From Candidatus Pelagibacter sp. RS40 (lineage in GTDB: Bacteria; Pseudomonadota; Alphaproteobacteria; Pelagibacterales; Pelagibacteraceae), in NCBI RefSeq assembly GCF_002101295.1, contig NZ_CP020778.1, positions 1,219,001-1,283,000 on the forward strand: 64,000 nucleotides of DNA, given 5' to 3'. Each line of letters opens with the position of its first letter. The stretch's first letter is position 1. Below, piece by piece: positions 33,967 to 45,742 of this stretch. The position numbers and the translations under genes are program-made. The notes beneath the pieces were generated by a model that saw only the letters and a program-made list of their open reading frames with translations, searched no databases and had not been told where the DNA came from.

Positions 33967-36900
33967 ATGAGTAAAGAATTAACAGATTTATTTAAAGGGT
34001 CTGAAATTTCAGAGGCTCAAAATTTTAATAGTATTAAAATTACACTAGCTAGCCCTGAAAAAATTAAATCTTGGACATATGGTGAGATTAAAAAACCAGA
34101 AACAATAAATTATCGAACATTTAGACCAGAAAAAGATGGTTTGTTCTGTGCAAGAATTTTTGGACCAATAAAAGATTATGAATGTTTGTGTGGAAAATAC
34201 AAACGAATGAAATTTAGAGGAATTATATGTGAGAAATGTGGTGTTGAAGTAACAAAATCAAATGTAAGAAGAGAAAGAATGGGTCACATAAACCTTGCTA
34301 CCCCTGTTGCTCATATATGGTTTTTAAAATCTCTTCCTAGCAGAATATCATTGGCGATTGATATGAAACTTAAAGAGGTTGAACGGGTTCTTTATTTTGA
34401 AAATTTTATAGTTATTGAGCCTGGATTAACTGGATTAAAGAAAAATCAATTACTTGGTGAAGAGGAATTAATAAAATATCAAGATGAATATGGGGAAGAA
34501 TCTTTTACAGCAGGCATTGGCGCAGAGGCAATTCTTGAAATTTTAAAATCTATTAATCTTGAAGAGGAAAAAAATAATTTAATAAAAACAATAAAAGAGA
34601 CTAAATCAAAAGTATCAGAGGAAAGATCAATAAAAAGATTAAAGTTAATTGAATCATTTATAGAAACTGGAAATAAGCCTGAATGGATGATTTTAACAAC
34701 AATTCCAGTTATTCCTCCAGAATTAAGACCTTTAGTACCATTAGATGGTGGCAGATTTGCAACTTCAGATTTGAACGATCTATATAGAAGAGTGATAAAT
34801 CGAAATAACAGACTAAAGAGATTAATGGATCTCAAAGCTCCAGATATTATTGTTAGAAACGAAAAAAGAATGCTCCAAGAGTCTGTCGATGCATTATTTG
34901 ACAATGGAAGAAGAGGCAGAGTTATTACCGGAACAGGCAAAAGACCATTAAAGTCTTTAGCTGAAATGTTAAAAGGTAAACAGGGAAGATTTAGACAAAA
35001 TTTATTAGGTAAAAGAGTAGATTATTCTGGAAGATCAGTGATAGTCGTTGGGCCAGATTTAAAACTACATGAATGTGGTCTTCCAAAAAAAATGGCTCTT
35101 GAATTATTTAAGCCATTTCTTTACGCAAGATTAAATAAATTAGGCTTGGCATCAACAATTAAACAAGCAAAAAAATTAGTCGAAAGAGAGAGAAATGAAG
35201 TTTGGGATGCATTAGAGTTAATAGTTAGAGAACATCCGGTCATTTTAAATAGAGCTCCAACACTTCATAGATTAGGAGTACAAGCTTTTGAACCAAAACT
35301 TATTGAAGGAAATGCCATAGAACTTCATCCATTAACTTGTGCTGCATTTAATGCTGACTTTGATGGTGATCAAATGGCAGTACACGTTCCACTAAGTTTA
35401 GAAGCACAATTAGAAGCACGAGTATTGATGATGTCTACAAATAATATTTTAAGTCCATCTAATGGTAAACCGATTATTGTTCCTAGTCAGGATATGATTT
35501 TAGGGATTTATTATTTATCTCAGCCACCTTATCAAAAAGACAGAGTAGAAGGATATTTTGTTAACACATCAGAAATAGAACATGCACTTGAAATTGGTCA
35601 AATCAAAGTTCACTCAAGAATAGTTTCAAGATTTGAAACTGTTGATGAGAAAGGAAATACTAAATTTGAAAAACACATCAGTACAGCAGGAAGATTTTTA
35701 TTGTCAAATTTAATACCAAAAAATGTTAATAACAAATTTTCATTAGTAGATAGACTTTTACCAAAAAAAGTTGTTTCAGAAGTTATTGATCATGTGTTCA
35801 GGTTCTCAGGACAAAAAAGTACGGTTATATTCTGTGATAAGTTAAAAGATTTAGGTTTTAAACACGCGTTTAAAGCTGGAATTTCATTTGGAAAAGATGA
35901 TTTGGTAATACCGGATAATAAACAACAATTAATTGATGAGACAAAAAAATTAATTTCAGATTATGAAAACCAATATGCTGAAGGATTGATCACTAGAGGT
36001 GAAAAATATAACAAAGTAATTGATGCATGGTCTAAATGTACAGATAGAGTTGCATCTGAGATGATGAAGAGAATTTCTGCAACAGAAGTTACAGAAGACG
36101 GTCTTAAAATCAACTCAGTATTCATGATGGCTGATAGTGGAGCAAGAGGATCTGCTGCACAAATGAAGCAATTAGCTGGAATGAGAGGTTTGATTGCGAA
36201 ACCATCAGGTGAAATTATCGAGTCGCCGATTACTTCAAATTTCAAGGAAGGTCTAACAGCTCTCGAATACTTTAATTCAACACACGGTGCTAGAAAAGGT
36301 TTAGCTGATACAGCTTTGAAAACTGCAAGCTCAGGATATTTGACACGAAGGTTATGTGATGTTGCCCAAGATTTAACAATTACAAAACAAAAATGTGATA
36401 AGCCAGGTTTTATCAAGCTATCTGAAGTATTGGAGGGTGGAAATATTATGGTAAGCCTTTCAGAAAGATCATTAGGACGTGTTACAGCAAAAGATGTAAA
36501 AAATCCTTTAACTGGTGATGTTATAATTAAAAAAGGTCAGATGATAGATGAAGCTGCATGTGAAAAAATAGATGCGGCTGGGGTTAAAACATTGAGTGTT
36601 TATTCAGTAATGACCTGTAGTCTTAAAGAAGGAGTTTGCGCAACATGCTATGGAAGAGACCTATCTAGAGGTAAAATGGTACACGTTGGTGAGGCTATTG
36701 GAATGATTTCTGCTCAATCAATTGGGGAACCAGGCACACAATTAACGATGAGAACGTTTCACGTTGGTGGAACTGCCTCTGTAAAACAAGACTCACAAAT
36801 TGTATCAAGTTCAGATGGAATATTGAAAATTGTAAATACTAACCTATTAGAAGACTCAAAGAAAAATCAAATAGTTATGGGAAGAAATACTGAGCTTTCA

Positions 36901-38130
36901 ATAGAAGATGGAAATGGATTACAGGTTGCTTCTTACAAAGTTCCTTATGGTTCAAAACTATTTTTTCAAAACGACGATAAAATTAAAAAAGGTGCAAAGA
37001 TATGCGAATGGGACCCATACACAACACCTGTAATTGCTGAAAAAGATGGAGTCGCTAATTACGTTGATTTGATCGATGGAGTATCACTTGCTGAAACTGT
37101 TGATGATGCTACGGGGATTTCAACAAAAGCAGTTGTTGATTGGAAAACACAATCAAAAAATACCGATCTAAAACCAAGAATTACGCTTAGAGATGCAAAA
37201 GGTAATGTAATTAAAAAAGCAGATGATAATGAGGCTAGATATTATTTAGTTCCAGACTCAATTTTATCAGTAAAGGATGGACAGAAAATTTCAGCAGGTG
37301 ATGTTATTGCAAGATTACCTAAGGAAACTACTAAAACAAAAGACATTACTGGAGGTTTGCCAAGAGTAGCAGAATTATTTGAAGCAAGAAAAGCGAAAGA
37401 CAGTGCCATAATTGCTGAAAATGATGGAAAAGTAATTTTTGGAAAAGAGGTAAGAGGCAAACAAAGAGTAACAATTGAATCTGAGAACGGTGAAACTTCA
37501 AGTTATTTAATTCCTAAAGGAAAACATATTAATTTTAACCAAGGTGAAAAAATTAAAAAAGGTGAATATCTGTTAGATGGTCAACCTTTACCCCATGATA
37601 TTTTAAGAATTTTAGGTATTGAGGAATTAACTGAATACTTTGTTAACCAAGTTCAAGATGTTTATAGACTTCAAGGAGTAATTATTAACGATAAACATAT
37701 CGAAGTAATTTTAAGACAAATGCTTAAAAAAATTGAGGTTAAAGAACCAGGTGATAGCAGTCTGTTACCTGGAGAAGTAATAGATAGAATTAGATTCGAA
37801 CAAATTAATGAAAATTTAAAAGCTGAAAATAAAAAACCAGCGGTTGGTGAAAGAGTTTTGATGGGAATAACTAAAGCATCACTACAAACAGAGTCATTTA
37901 TATCTGCTGCATCATTCCAAGAAACAACAAGGGTATTAACTGATGCTGCAATAAAGGGTAAAGTTGATAAATTAGTTGGATTGAAAGAAAATGTTATTGT
38001 TGGACGACTAGTTCCTGCTGGCACAGGTTCAATTAAGAACAATTGGAATAGAAAAGCGCTAGATGATGATAAAAAATTCCTAACTGAACAAGAGACCTTA
38101 GAACCCTCAGAAGCTCAAATTAATCAATAA
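33967..38130 (+). CDS. rpoC: RNA polymerase beta' subunit
   Basis: This 1,387-residue protein carries the N-terminal zinc site ([10 protein letters not shown] with CEKCGVEV), the catalytic magnesium motif NADFDGDQM, the trigger-loop region [16 protein letters not shown] and a second zinc cluster with [16 protein letters not shown]. It forms the catalytic centre with RpoB. It is the last gene before the 149-bp gap that carries the str promoter. The visible landmarks are intact and the length is full, with no frameshift. Confidence 0.98.
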   Translation: MSKELTDLFKGSEISEAQNFNSIKITLASPEKIKSWTYGEIKKPETINYRTFRPEKDGLFCARIFGPIKDYECLCGKYKRMKFRGIICEKCGVEVTKSNVRRERMGHINLATPVAHIWFLKSLPSRISLAIDMKLKEVERVLYFENFIVIEPGLTGLKKNQLLGEEELIKYQDEYGEESFTAGIGAEAILEILKSINLEEEKNNLIKTIKETKSKVSEERSIKRLKLIESFIETGNKPEWMILTTIPVIPPELRPLVPLDGGRFATSDLNDLYRRVINRNNRLKRLMDLKAPDIIVRNEKRMLQESVDALFDNGRRGRVITGTGKRPLKSLAEMLKGKQGRFRQNLLGKRVDYSGRSVIVVGPDLKLHECGLPKKMALELFKPFLYARLNKLGLASTIKQAKKLVERERNEVWDALELIVREHPVILNRAPTLHRLGVQAFEPKLIEGNAIELHPLTCAAFNADFDGDQMAVHVPLSLEAQLEARVLMMSTNNILSPSNGKPIIVPSQDMILGIYYLSQPPYQKDRVEGYFVNTSEIEHALEIGQIKVHSRIVSRFETVDEKGNTKFEKHISTAGRFLLSNLIPKNVNNKFSLVDRLLPKKVVSEVIDHVFRFSGQKSTVIFCDKLKDLGFKHAFKAGISFGKDDLVIPDNKQQLIDETKKLISDYENQYAEGLITRGEKYNKVIDAWSKCTDRVASEMMKRISATEVTEDGLKINSVFMMADSGARGSAAQMKQLAGMRGLIAKPSGEIIESPITSNFKEGLTALEYFNSTHGARKGLADTALKTASSGYLTRRLCDVAQDLTITKQKCDKPGFIKLSEVLEGGNIMVSLSERSLGRVTAKDVKNPLTGDVIIKKGQMIDEAACEKIDAAGVKTLSVYSVMTCSLKEGVCATCYGRDLSRGKMVHVGEAIGMISAQSIGEPGTQLTMRTFHVGGTASVKQDSQIVSSSDGILKIVNTNLLEDSKKNQIVMGRNTELSIEDGNGLQVASYKVPYGSKLFFQNDDKIKKGAKICEWDPYTTPVIAEKDGVANYVDLIDGVSLAETVDDATGISTKAVVDWKTQSKNTDLKPRITLRDAKGNVIKKADDNEARYYLVPDSILSVKDGQKISAGDVIARLPKETTKTKDITGGLPRVAELFEARKAKDSAIIAENDGKVIFGKEVRGKQRVTIESENGETSSYLIPKGKHINFNQGEKIKKGEYLLDGQPLPHDILRILGIEELTEYFVNQVQDVYRLQGVIINDKHIEVILRQMLKKIEVKEPGDSSLLPGEVIDRIRFEQINENLKAENKKPAVGERVLMGITKASLQTESFISAASFQETTRVLTDAAIKGKVDKLVGLKENVIVGRLVPAGTGSIKNNWNRKALDDDKKFLTEQETLEPSEAQINQ

Positions 38131-38158
38131 AATTGGGCAAAATTTAACTGCTTTTAGT

Positions 38159-38186
38159 TTGACAAATACAATTTCTAATGTATTTT
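38159..38186 (+). promoter_or_regulatory. Promoter of the rpsL (str) operon
   Basis: TTGACA (38159-38164), 16-bp spacer, TATTTT (38181-38186). It lies in the 149-bp gap after rpoC, the largest gap in the ribosomal superoperon. The expected start near 38193 leaves a leader of about 87 nt before rpsL. The -35 box is perfect, the -10 box matches 4 of 6. Confidence 0.6.
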
Positions 38187-38208
38187 GGCCATGTTTTTGG
38201 TTGGAATG

Positions 38209-38256
38209 TAGTGACTTGATCACTAAACGCTGCCACAAATAACCTGTCAGTTATTT
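38209..38256 (+). other. Two-hairpin 5' leader of the rpsL operon
   Basis: Hairpin 1 is TAGTGA-cttga-TCACTA (38209-38225, 6-bp stem). Hairpin 2 is AAATAAC-ctgtca-GTTATTT (38237-38256, 7-bp stem, 6-nt loop). Both stems are perfect. No T-run follows hairpin 2. The leader is a candidate binding site for a ribosomal protein of the operon or a stability element. The hairpins are seen directly; their role is inference. Confidence 0.6.
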
Positions 38257-38279
38257 CATCAAAAATAAAAATTAAATTT

Positions 38280-38651
38280 ATGCCAACAATAAACCAGTTG
38301 TTAAGAAAAAGTAGAACACGACCTTTAGCAAGGAACAAAGTTCCAGCTTTACAAAAACAACCTTTAAAAAGAGGTGTGTGTGTTAAAGTTTACACAACAA
38401 CTCCAAAAAAACCAAATTCAGCATTAAGAAAAGTTGCAAGAGTCAGGCTTTCAAATGGCTTTGAAGTTACAGCATATATCCCAGGCGAAGGACATAATCT
38501 TCAAGAACACTCAGTTGTTCTAATCAGAGGAGGAAGAGTAAAAGATTTACCAGGTGTGAGATACCATATTCTAAGAGGTAATCTTGATACGCAAGGTGTG
38601 GCAAACAGAAAACAAAGAAGATCACTTTACGGAACCAAAAAAGGAAAATAA
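38280..38651 (+). CDS. rpsL: 30S ribosomal protein S12
   Basis: This 123-residue S12 has the decoding-site loop [21 protein letters not shown] with the usual lysine and [13 protein letters not shown]. Both are the regions touched by streptomycin-resistance mutations and look wild type. S12 sits at the subunit interface near the A site. It is first in the str-S10-spc run and is preceded by a structured leader. Confidence 0.98.
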   Translation: MPTINQLLRKSRTRPLARNKVPALQKQPLKRGVCVKVYTTTPKKPNSALRKVARVRLSNGFEVTAYIPGEGHNLQEHSVVLIRGGRVKDLPGVRYHILRGNLDTQGVANRKQRRSLYGTKKGK

Positions 38652-38654
38652 CAT

Positions 38655-39125
38655 ATGTCTAGAAAGAGAAAAGCTCCTAAAAAAATTCCTGTTTTAGATC
38701 CTAAATATAAATCTGTAATTATTCCAAAATTAATAAATTCAATCATGTATGATGGAAAAAAAACTGTAGCAGAAAAAATTGTTTACGATGCAATTGATAA
38801 AATTAAATCAAAATCTAAAGATGAACCAATCACTGTTTTTAACGACGCTATAAATAATGTTAGACCAACTGTTGAAGTTAGATCAAGAAGAGTAGGTGGT
38901 GCCACATATCAAGTTCCTGTTGAAGTAAAAGCAAAAAGATCTCAAGCTTTAGCTTTAAGATGGATTATTGATGCATCAAGAAAAAGAAAAGATAAAAATA
39001 TGTCTGATAAATTGTTTAATGAGATTTTTGATGCATATCAAAACAGAGGATCAGCAATAAAAAAGAAAGAGGACACTCACAAAATGGCGGAGTCTAACAA
39101 AGCATTCGCACATTTTAGGTGGTAA
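38655..39125 (+). CDS. rpsG: 30S ribosomal protein S7
   Basis: This 156-residue S7 contains RPTVEVRSRRVGGATYQVPVEV (the S7 signature, about residues 74-95) and ALRWIIDASRKRK. It starts assembly of the 30S head. The rpsL-rpsG gap is only 3 bp, so the S7 autoregulatory site used in E. coli between these genes is missing; any feedback would have to act on the upstream leader. Confidence 0.98.
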   Translation: MSRKRKAPKKIPVLDPKYKSVIIPKLINSIMYDGKKTVAEKIVYDAIDKIKSKSKDEPITVFNDAINNVRPTVEVRSRRVGGATYQVPVEVKAKRSQALALRWIIDASRKRKDKNMSDKLFNEIFDAYQNRGSAIKKKEDTHKMAESNKAFAHFRW

Positions 39126-39128
39126 TTA

Positions 39129-41204
39129 ATGGCAAGAACTCACACATTAGACAAATATAGAAACATAGGCATCATGGCTCACATAGATGCAGGCAAAACC
39201 ACAACAACTGAAAGAATTTTATATTACACAGGAAAAAGTCATAAAATAGGTGAGGTTCATGACGGAGCTGCAACAATGGACTGGATGGAACAAGAGCAAG
39301 AAAGAGGCATAACAATAACGTCTGCTGCAACGACTTGTTTTTGGAGAGAACATAGAATTAATATTATCGATACACCTGGTCACGTAGATTTTACAATTGA
39401 AGTAGAAAGATCATTAAAAGTTTTAGATGGCGCTGTTGCTGTTTTTGATGGTGTAGCTGGAGTAGAGCCTCAATCTGAAACAGTATGGAGACAAGCTGAT
39501 AAATACAAAGTACCAAGAATTTGTTTTGTAAATAAATTAGATAGAACTGGTGCTGATTTTTTTAGATGTGTTGGAATGATAAAAGATAGATTAGGCGCCA
39601 AACCTCTCGTAATGCAGGTTCCAATTGGTATAGAAGCATCTTTAAAAGGTGTTGTTGACCTGATTAAAATGAAAGCTATCGTTTGGAAAAATGAAGATTT
39701 AGGTGCGGAGTGGGAAGAACAAGATATTCCAGAAGATTTAAAAGAAATTTGCGACAAGTATAGACAAGAACTAGTTGAAACTGCAGTAGAACAGGATGAA
39801 AAACTAATGGAAGCTTATCTAGGTGGTGAGGAAATTAGCCAAGAGGATCTAATAAAATGTGTTAGAAAAGGATGTTTAAATTTTGATTTTGTTCCAGTTC
39901 TTACTGGTTCTGCATTTAAAAATAAAGGTGTTCAACCACTTTTAGATGCTGTTGTTGATTACTTACCAAGCCCTAAAGATATAGGCTCTATAACTGGTAC
40001 AAAACAAGGATCTGATGACGAAATGGAAATGAAATTTGAAGATAGTGCACCTTTTTCAGCACTAGCGTTTAAAGTTGCAAATGATCCATTTGTGGGAAGT
40101 TTAACATTTATTAGAATTTATTCTGGGACAGTTAAGTCTGGAACAGGGATCTATAATACATCAAAAGATAAAGAGGAAAGAGTCGGTCGAATGCTACTAA
40201 TGCACGCTAATTCCAGAGAAGATATTAAAGAGGCAAACGCTGGAGATATAGTTGCTTTAGCTGGACTAAAAAATACTATTACTGGCCATACTTTAGCGAA
40301 TAAAGACACTCCAGTATTGTTAGAGCCAATGGAATTTCCTGATCCGGTAATTGAAATAGCAGTTGAACCAAAAACTAAAGCTGACCAAGAAAAAATGGGT
40401 GAAGCTTTGGGCAGACTAGCGAAAGAAGATCCATCTTTTAGAGTTACATCTGATGAAGAGTCGGGACAGACCATCATTAAAGGTATGGGAGAATTACACC
40501 TAGACATAATTGTAGATAGAATGAAAAGAGAATTTAAAGTGGAGGCAAATGTTGGAGCTCCACAAGTTGCATACAGAGAAACTATATTAAGTGCAGCAGA
40601 ATTTGATTATACACACAAAAAACAAAGTGGTGGAGCAGGTCAATTTGCTAGAGTTAAATTATCTGTAGAGCCTCTTGAACCAGGAAAAGGAAGAGAAGTA
40701 GAAAGTAAAATAAAAGGTGGAGCAATTCCAAAAGAATTTATACCTGGCGTAGAAAAAGGTGTAGAGACTGTTGCAGATGGTGGAATATTAGCTGGATTTC
40801 CACTGATAGATTATAAAGTTACAATTTTAGATGGACTACATCACGATGTTGACTCAAGTGTTCTTGCATTCGAATTAGCTTCTAGACAGTGTTTTAAAGA
40901 AGCATGCACTAGAGGTACTTTAAAATTACTTGAACCTATAATGAGAGTTGAGGTTGTTACTCCAGAAGATTACATGGGTGATGTAATTGGTGATTTAAAT
41001 AGTAGAAGAGGGCAAATAAATACACAAGAGCAAAGAGGTAATGCAACTGTCATTACAGCAATGGTACCATTAGCTAACATGTTTGGTTATATAAATAATT
41101 TAAGATCAATGTCACAAGGTAGAGCTCAATACACAATGTTTTTTGATCATTACGACAAGGTTCCACAAAATGTTCAAGACGAAGTAACAAAGAAAACAGG
41201 TTAA
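39129..41204 (+). CDS. fusA: Elongation factor G
   Basis: This 691-residue translocase GTPase has G1 [13 protein letters not shown], switch [12 protein letters not shown]3 DTPGHVDF, G4 [10 protein letters not shown] and the domain IV segment YRETIL with [11 protein letters not shown]. It moves tRNA-mRNA during elongation. rpsJ begins one base after its stop. The tuf gene that normally stands here is absent. Confidence 0.98.
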   Translation: MARTHTLDKYRNIGIMAHIDAGKTTTTERILYYTGKSHKIGEVHDGAATMDWMEQEQERGITITSAATTCFWREHRINIIDTPGHVDFTIEVERSLKVLDGAVAVFDGVAGVEPQSETVWRQADKYKVPRICFVNKLDRTGADFFRCVGMIKDRLGAKPLVMQVPIGIEASLKGVVDLIKMKAIVWKNEDLGAEWEEQDIPEDLKEICDKYRQELVETAVEQDEKLMEAYLGGEEISQEDLIKCVRKGCLNFDFVPVLTGSAFKNKGVQPLLDAVVDYLPSPKDIGSITGTKQGSDDEMEMKFEDSAPFSALAFKVANDPFVGSLTFIRIYSGTVKSGTGIYNTSKDKEERVGRMLLMHANSREDIKEANAGDIVALAGLKNTITGHTLANKDTPVLLEPMEFPDPVIEIAVEPKTKADQEKMGEALGRLAKEDPSFRVTSDEESGQTIIKGMGELHLDIIVDRMKREFKVEANVGAPQVAYRETILSAAEFDYTHKKQSGGAGQFARVKLSVEPLEPGKGREVESKIKGGAIPKEFIPGVEKGVETVADGGILAGFPLIDYKVTILDGLHHDVDSSVLAFELASRQCFKEACTRGTLKLLEPIMRVEVVTPEDYMGDVIGDLNSRRGQINTQEQRGNATVITAMVPLANMFGYINNLRSMSQGRAQYTMFFDHYDKVPQNVQDEVTKKTG

Positions 41205-41205
41205 A

Positions 41206-41514
41206 ATGGAAAAACAGAATATTAGAATTAAACTTAGAGCTTACGATAATAAAGTTTTAGATCAATCTACTGAAGAAATTGTAAATACTGTAAAAAGAAC
41301 AGGTGCAAATATAAAAGGACCTATACCTCTTCCAACAAAAATTGAACGCTATACCGTGTTAAGATCGCCACATATTGATAAAAAAAGTAGAGAACAATTT
41401 GAGACCAGAACTCACAAAAGATTAATTGATATTATTGAACCAACACCTGCGACTGTAGAGGCTTTGATGAAATTAGACTTAGCATCAGGTGTAGATGTGG
41501 AGATAAAAATTTAA
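41206..41514 (+). CDS. rpsJ: 30S ribosomal protein S10
   Basis: This 102-residue S10 has [36 protein letters not shown] and [15 protein letters not shown]. It joins the 30S head and also binds NusB or NusG in transcription complexes. Only one base separates it from fusA, so str and S10 operons are fused and the S10 leader with its L4-dependent attenuator is gone. Confidence 0.97.
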   Translation: MEKQNIRIKLRAYDNKVLDQSTEEIVNTVKRTGANIKGPIPLPTKIERYTVLRSPHIDKKSREQFETRTHKRLIDIIEPTPATVEALMKLDLASGVDVEIKI

Positions 41515-42224
41515 TGTCCGAGATAGCACTAGTTGGAAAAAAAATTGGAATGACAAGAGAGTTTTATAAAACTGGTCAATCAGTTCCTGTAACAGTTCTT
41601 AAAATGGAAACTGGGAGAGTGATACAGGTAATTGAACAAGATAAGAGAGGATATAAAGCAGTTCAAATTGGCTTTGGTAAAATTAAAAATAATAAATTAT
41701 CAAAAGCTATGAAAGGTTATTTTGCAAAAAAGAATACTGAACCAAAAAAATTACTAAAAGAGTTCAAAGTAAATTCAACAGAGAATTATAAAGAGGGTAA
41801 CGAATTTGGTCTTGAGATATTTAACGATATTAAATTTGTTGATGTTAAATCAAAAACAATAGGAAAAGGTTTTGCTGGAGCTATGAAAAGGCACAATTTT
41901 GGAGGCTTAAGAGCATCACATGGTGTATCAATTTCTCACCGTTCACACGGATCGACAGGTCAAAGACAAGATCCAGGAAAAGTTTTTAAAGGAAAAAAAA
42001 TGGCTGGTCACATGGGTGATAAAATCAGAACAATGCAAAATATTGAAATAATTAAATCAGATAAAGACAATAACTTATTGTATTTAAAAGGTTCTATACC
42101 TGGCGCAAAAAATGCTGAGGTAGTCATTAAAAAGGCTGTTAAAAATTTAAGAAAACTAACAATGTCAGAAAAAATAGAACAGATTGAAAAAATGAAAAAA
42201 TCTGCAGACAAAAAGAAGAAATAA
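41514..42224 (+). CDS. rplC: 50S ribosomal protein L3
   Basis: This 236-residue L3 is longer than the roughly 209 residues of E. coli L3. The signature FAGAMKRHNFGGLRASHGVSISHR and GSTGQRQDPGKVFKGKKMAGHMG reach the peptidyl-transferase region. The extra length is a lysine-rich C-terminal tail, as in other alphaproteobacteria. It overlaps rpsJ by one base. Confidence 0.97.
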   Translation: MSEIALVGKKIGMTREFYKTGQSVPVTVLKMETGRVIQVIEQDKRGYKAVQIGFGKIKNNKLSKAMKGYFAKKNTEPKKLLKEFKVNSTENYKEGNEFGLEIFNDIKFVDVKSKTIGKGFAGAMKRHNFGGLRASHGVSISHRSHGSTGQRQDPGKVFKGKKMAGHMGDKIRTMQNIEIIKSDKDNNLLYLKGSIPGAKNAEVVIKKAVKNLRKLTMSEKIEQIEKMKKSADKKKK

Positions 42225-42848
42225 ATGAAAATAGATAAATTAAACCTAGATGGAAAGAAAGTTTCAATAGAAGTTTTGGATAAAATATTTTCTGCTAAAA
42301 TTAATAAGCAACTTGTAAGCAATGTATTGTATAAAACCAATGCAAATTACAAAGGGAGAAAAGCTAAAACAAAACAAAAAAATGAAATTATTGGATCTAC
42401 AGCAAAGATATATTCCCAAAAAGGCACTGGAAATGCGAGACATGCTAGTAAAAAAGCACCTATATTTGTTGGAGGAGGTGTTGCACATGGTCCAAAAGGT
42501 GAAAGCAACTATAAGATTAGAAAATTAAATAAAAGTGAAAAAAAATTAAGCATTGCCTCAATAATCACTGAAAAAAATAAGAGTAATAATCTTTTAGTAT
42601 TTAATGATTTTAATGAAAAAATTCAAAAAACAAAAGATGTAAATAAAATTTTAATGAAGTTTGATGCAAAAAATTCAATTCTGATCGTAGATAAAAAATC
42701 AAAAGAGAATATTGAAAAAGCTACAAGAAATATTCCAAATGTAAAGATTACAGACATTGGACACTTTAGTGCATTTGATCTTGTAAAATATAAAAAAATA
42801 ATTTTTACAGAAAGCTCAGTTAAAGAATTAGAAAAAAGGTATCAATAA
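42225..42848 (+). CDS. rplD: 50S ribosomal protein L4
   Basis: This 207-residue L4 has the long tunnel loop region TAKIYSQKGTGNARHASKKAPIFVGGGVAHGP, which lines the peptide exit tunnel, and a globular domain ending in a lysine-rich stretch. It directly follows the rplC stop. L4 is the autogenous regulator of the S10 operon in enterobacteria; no target leader is present here. Confidence 0.96.
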   Translation: MKIDKLNLDGKKVSIEVLDKIFSAKINKQLVSNVLYKTNANYKGRKAKTKQKNEIIGSTAKIYSQKGTGNARHASKKAPIFVGGGVAHGPKGESNYKIRKLNKSEKKLSIASIITEKNKSNNLLVFNDFNEKIQKTKDVNKILMKFDAKNSILIVDKKSKENIEKATRNIPNVKITDIGHFSAFDLVKYKKIIFTESSVKELEKRYQ

Positions 42849-43141
42849 TGAATAAAGTTCATCTTTACGATAAAATTTTGGCTCCAATTGTAACTGAAAA
42901 ATCAACAAATCTTTCAGAGCAAAATAAAATAATTTTTAAAGTTCCATCTAAGGCAAACAAAAAAAACCTTAAATCAAATATTGAAAAAATTTTTAAAGTA
43001 AACGTAACTAAAATTAATATTATAAATAAAAAAACTAGAACTAAAGTTACTCGAGGAAAAAAAGTAAAAGTAAGAGGATTTAAAAAAGCAATTATAACAC
43101 TTAAAAAAGGTCAAAACATTGACCTAACAACAGGAATTTAA
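42848..43141 (+). CDS. rplW: 50S ribosomal protein L23
   Basis: This 97-residue L23 has the start YDKILAPIVTEKS, the family signature, and KKAIITLKKGQNID near the end. It lies at the tunnel exit and docks trigger factor and SRP. It is very lysine- and asparagine-rich, in keeping with the base composition. It overlaps rplD by one base. Confidence 0.95.
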   Translation: MNKVHLYDKILAPIVTEKSTNLSEQNKIIFKVPSKANKKNLKSNIEKIFKVNVTKINIINKKTRTKVTRGKKVKVRGFKKAIITLKKGQNIDLTTGI

Positions 43142-43144
43142 AAT

Positions 43145-43978
43145 ATGGCCTTAAAAACATTTAAACCATACACAAAATCAACAAGAGGCACTGTATTAGT
43201 AAGCAGAGAAGGCCTATGGAAGGGTAAACCTTATAAACCACTTACTTCTGCAAATAATGCTTCAAAAGGAAGAAATAACTATGGAAGAATTACCTCTAGA
43301 AACCATGGAGGTGGTCACAAACATAAATACAGAAAGATTGATTTTTATAGAAAAAAATTCGATATGTCAGCAGAAATAGAGAGGATTGAATATGATCCAA
43401 ATAGATCATGTCATATCATGTTGGTAAAATTCGAAGATGGAGAGAGAGCATATTATTTAGCACCCCAAGATGTTAAGATTGGAGATAAAATACAAAATGG
43501 TCCTAATTCTGAGATAAAAGTTGGTAACTGTTTATCTCTTCAGGATATCCCAGTAGGAATAAATATACATAATGTAGAATTACAGCCAGGAGCAGGTGGC
43601 AAAATTGCAAGAGCCGCAGGTTCATCTGTTACTATTTCAGGAATTGATGGAAATTATACAATAATAAAAATGAGTTCTGGTGAAGTAAGAAGAATAGACT
43701 CAAGATCTTTAGCAACAATTGGTGTTTTATCAAATCCAGATCAGAAAAATATTAAAATAGGAAAAGCAGGTAGATCTAGATGGTTAGGAAGAAGACCTCA
43801 TACAAGAGGTGTTGTCAAAAATCCAGTTGATCACCCTCATGGTGGTGGTGAAGGAAAAACAGCTGGTGGTAGACATCCAGTTTCACCTACAGGACAATCT
43901 GCTAAAGGCCTTAAAACGAGAGATAATAAGAGAACAGATAAATTTATAATAAGAAGAAGAAAGAAGAAGAGAGCATAA
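43145..43978 (+). CDS. rplB: 50S ribosomal protein L2
   Basis: This 277-residue L2 has GRITSRNHGGGHKHKYRKIDF, LQPGAGGKIARAAGSS and the nearly invariant NPVDHPHGGGEGKTAGGRHPV, whose histidine is close to the peptidyl-transferase centre. It ends in a basic KFIIRRRKKKRA tail. The gap to rplW is 3 bp. Confidence 0.98.
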   Translation: MALKTFKPYTKSTRGTVLVSREGLWKGKPYKPLTSANNASKGRNNYGRITSRNHGGGHKHKYRKIDFYRKKFDMSAEIERIEYDPNRSCHIMLVKFEDGERAYYLAPQDVKIGDKIQNGPNSEIKVGNCLSLQDIPVGINIHNVELQPGAGGKIARAAGSSVTISGIDGNYTIIKMSSGEVRRIDSRSLATIGVLSNPDQKNIKIGKAGRSRWLGRRPHTRGVVKNPVDHPHGGGEGKTAGGRHPVSPTGQSAKGLKTRDNKRTDKFIIRRRKKKRA

Positions 43979-43981
43979 ATT

Positions 43982-44287
43982 ATGGCAAGATCAGTTTGGA
44001 AAGGACCATTTGTAGAAGAAAGTTTAATTAAAAAAGTTGAAAAAGTTAAAAATGATCCAAACAGAAAACCAATTAAAACATGGTCAAGAAAATCAACAAT
44101 TATACCTGATTTTGTGGGTTTTAGTTTTTTAATCTATAATGGAAAAAAATTCATCCCAATTACAGTTTCAGAGGATATGGTTGGTCACAAATTTGGTGAG
44201 TTTGCACCAACAAGACAATTTTTTGGACATACACCAGCTGATAAAAAAGCAAAAGTTGAGGGTGGCGCAAAGGGTACTGGTAAATAA
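43982..44287 (+). CDS. rpsS: 30S ribosomal protein S19
   Basis: This 101-residue S19 has [32 protein letters not shown] and [18 protein letters not shown]. It sits in the 30S head with S13. The C-terminus ([11 protein letters not shown]) is slightly longer than in E. coli. Confidence 0.97.
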   Translation: MARSVWKGPFVEESLIKKVEKVKNDPNRKPIKTWSRKSTIIPDFVGFSFLIYNGKKFIPITVSEDMVGHKFGEFAPTRQFFGHTPADKKAKVEGGAKGTGK

Positions 44288-44292
44288 ATAAA

Positions 44293-44688
44293 ATGAGTAA
44301 AAAAGATAAAAAAATTGATATCAAAACAGTTAAATCTGTAAATAAAAACGTGAGATCAAGTGTAAGAAAACTTAAACCAATATTAAAATCTATAGTTGGT
44401 AAAAAGGTAGACGTAGCTATGAGAGATCTTACTTTTTCTGAAAAAAGAATTTCTAAAGATGTCAAAAAAACCATTTCATCTGCAGTTGCAAATGCGGAAA
44501 ACAATTATCAATATGATATTGATAATTTAATCGTAAAGGAAGCATATTGTGGAAAACAAATAATAATGAAACGTTTTAGAGCAAGAGCAAAAGGAAGAGC
44601 TGCTGAAATTATGAAACCTTATTCAAATGTGACAATTATTTTAACTGAACAAACAAAACAAACGGAGAGAGATGGGGCAAAAGGTTAA
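44293..44688 (+). CDS. rplV: 50S ribosomal protein L22
   Basis: This 131-residue L22 has [21 protein letters not shown] and the tunnel hairpin sequence [20 protein letters not shown]. The N-terminus has a lysine-rich extension of about 15 residues compared with E. coli. Its last 17 nt overlap the start of rpsC, the longest overlap within the cluster. Confidence 0.95.
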   Translation: MSKKDKKIDIKTVKSVNKNVRSSVRKLKPILKSIVGKKVDVAMRDLTFSEKRISKDVKKTISSAVANAENNYQYDIDNLIVKEAYCGKQIIMKRFRARAKGRAAEIMKPYSNVTIILTEQTKQTERDGAKG

Positions 44689-45331
44689 TCCAATAGGCTT
44701 AAGACTAGGTATAAACAGGGGATGGGACTCTGTTTGGTATGCTAAGAAAAAAGATTTTGGTAACTATTTAATTGAAGACTTTAAAATCAGAGAATACATA
44801 AAAAAAAATGTAATTAACTCTGGTGTCTCTAAAGTTATGATTGAGAGAACTTCAAAGAAATGTTTTGTTACAATATATACTTCAAGACCTGGATTTGTGA
44901 TCGGTAAAAAAGGAAGTGATATAGAAAAAATTAAAGGAAAGCTTTCAAATCTTACAACGAATGAAGTTGTCCTAAACATCAAAGAGGTAAAAAAACCTGA
45001 GACAAATGGTTATTTAGTTGCGGAAAATATTGCTCAACAATTAGTAAAAAGAGTTTCATATCGTAGAGCAATGAAAAGAGCTATGCAATCAGCTTTAAGA
45101 TTGGGTGCTAAAGGAATTAAGGTTTCTGTTAGTGGAAGACTTGGTGGAAATGAGATTGCAAGAACAGAGTGGCTAAGGGATGGTAGTATTCCATCGCATA
45201 CTTTAAGAGCTGATATTGATTACGCTGAAGCAGAAGCATTGACTACATATGGAATAATTGGAATTAAGGTCTGGATTTATAAAGGTGAAATATTCACAAA
45301 AGAATTTAGTCAGGAGAGGAATAAAGCTTAA
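44672..45331 (+). CDS. rpsC: 30S ribosomal protein S3
   Basis: This 219-residue S3 begins [15 protein letters not shown] and carries the KH domain with [18 protein letters not shown]. Its C-terminal domain follows ([21 protein letters not shown], then [13 protein letters not shown]). It forms part of the mRNA entry site and helicase. It starts inside the end of rplV. Confidence 0.97.
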   Translation: MGQKVNPIGLRLGINRGWDSVWYAKKKDFGNYLIEDFKIREYIKKNVINSGVSKVMIERTSKKCFVTIYTSRPGFVIGKKGSDIEKIKGKLSNLTTNEVVLNIKEVKKPETNGYLVAENIAQQLVKRVSYRRAMKRAMQSALRLGAKGIKVSVSGRLGGNEIARTEWLRDGSIPSHTLRADIDYAEAEALTTYGIIGIKVWIYKGEIFTKEFSQERNKA

Positions 45332-45333
45332 TT

Positions 45334-45741
45334 ATGTTGCAACCAACTAGAACAAAATTCAGAAAAGCTCATAAAGGAAGAATACATGGTAATGCGTCCA
45401 GATGTAATGTAATGAATTATGGATCATTCGGACTTAAAGCTATACAGCCTGAAAGAGTGATTTCAAAGCAAATAGAGGCAGCGAGAGTTGCTTTAACAAG
45501 ACATATGAAAAGACAAGGAAGAGTTTGGACTAGAATGTTTCCTAATATACCGGTATCAAAAAAACCTACTGAAGTGAGAATGGGAAAAGGTAAAGGTTCT
45601 CCAGAGTTTTGGGCGTGTAGAGTTAAACCAGGAAGAATTTTGTTTGAAGTTGATGGTGTATCTGAGCAAATAGCAAAAGAGGCATTATACAAAGCTTCTG
45701 CAAAACTCCCTATTAAATGTAAATTTATTAAAAGAATATAA
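45334..45741 (+). CDS. rplP: 50S ribosomal protein L16
   Basis: This 135-residue L16 starts [16 protein letters not shown] and contains [21 protein letters not shown] and [20 protein letters not shown], all standard. It helps place the tRNA acceptor arm in the A site. It lies 2 bp after rpsC. Confidence 0.97.
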   Translation: MLQPTRTKFRKAHKGRIHGNASRCNVMNYGSFGLKAIQPERVISKQIEAARVALTRHMKRQGRVWTRMFPNIPVSKKPTEVRMGKGKGSPEFWACRVKPGRILFEVDGVSEQIAKEALYKASAKLPIKCKFIKRI

Positions 45742-45742
45742 G

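Noticed and set aside
38144..38338. Minus-strand frame across the rpsL promoter region
   Set aside because: It covers promoter and leader, runs into rpsL and resembles no protein family.
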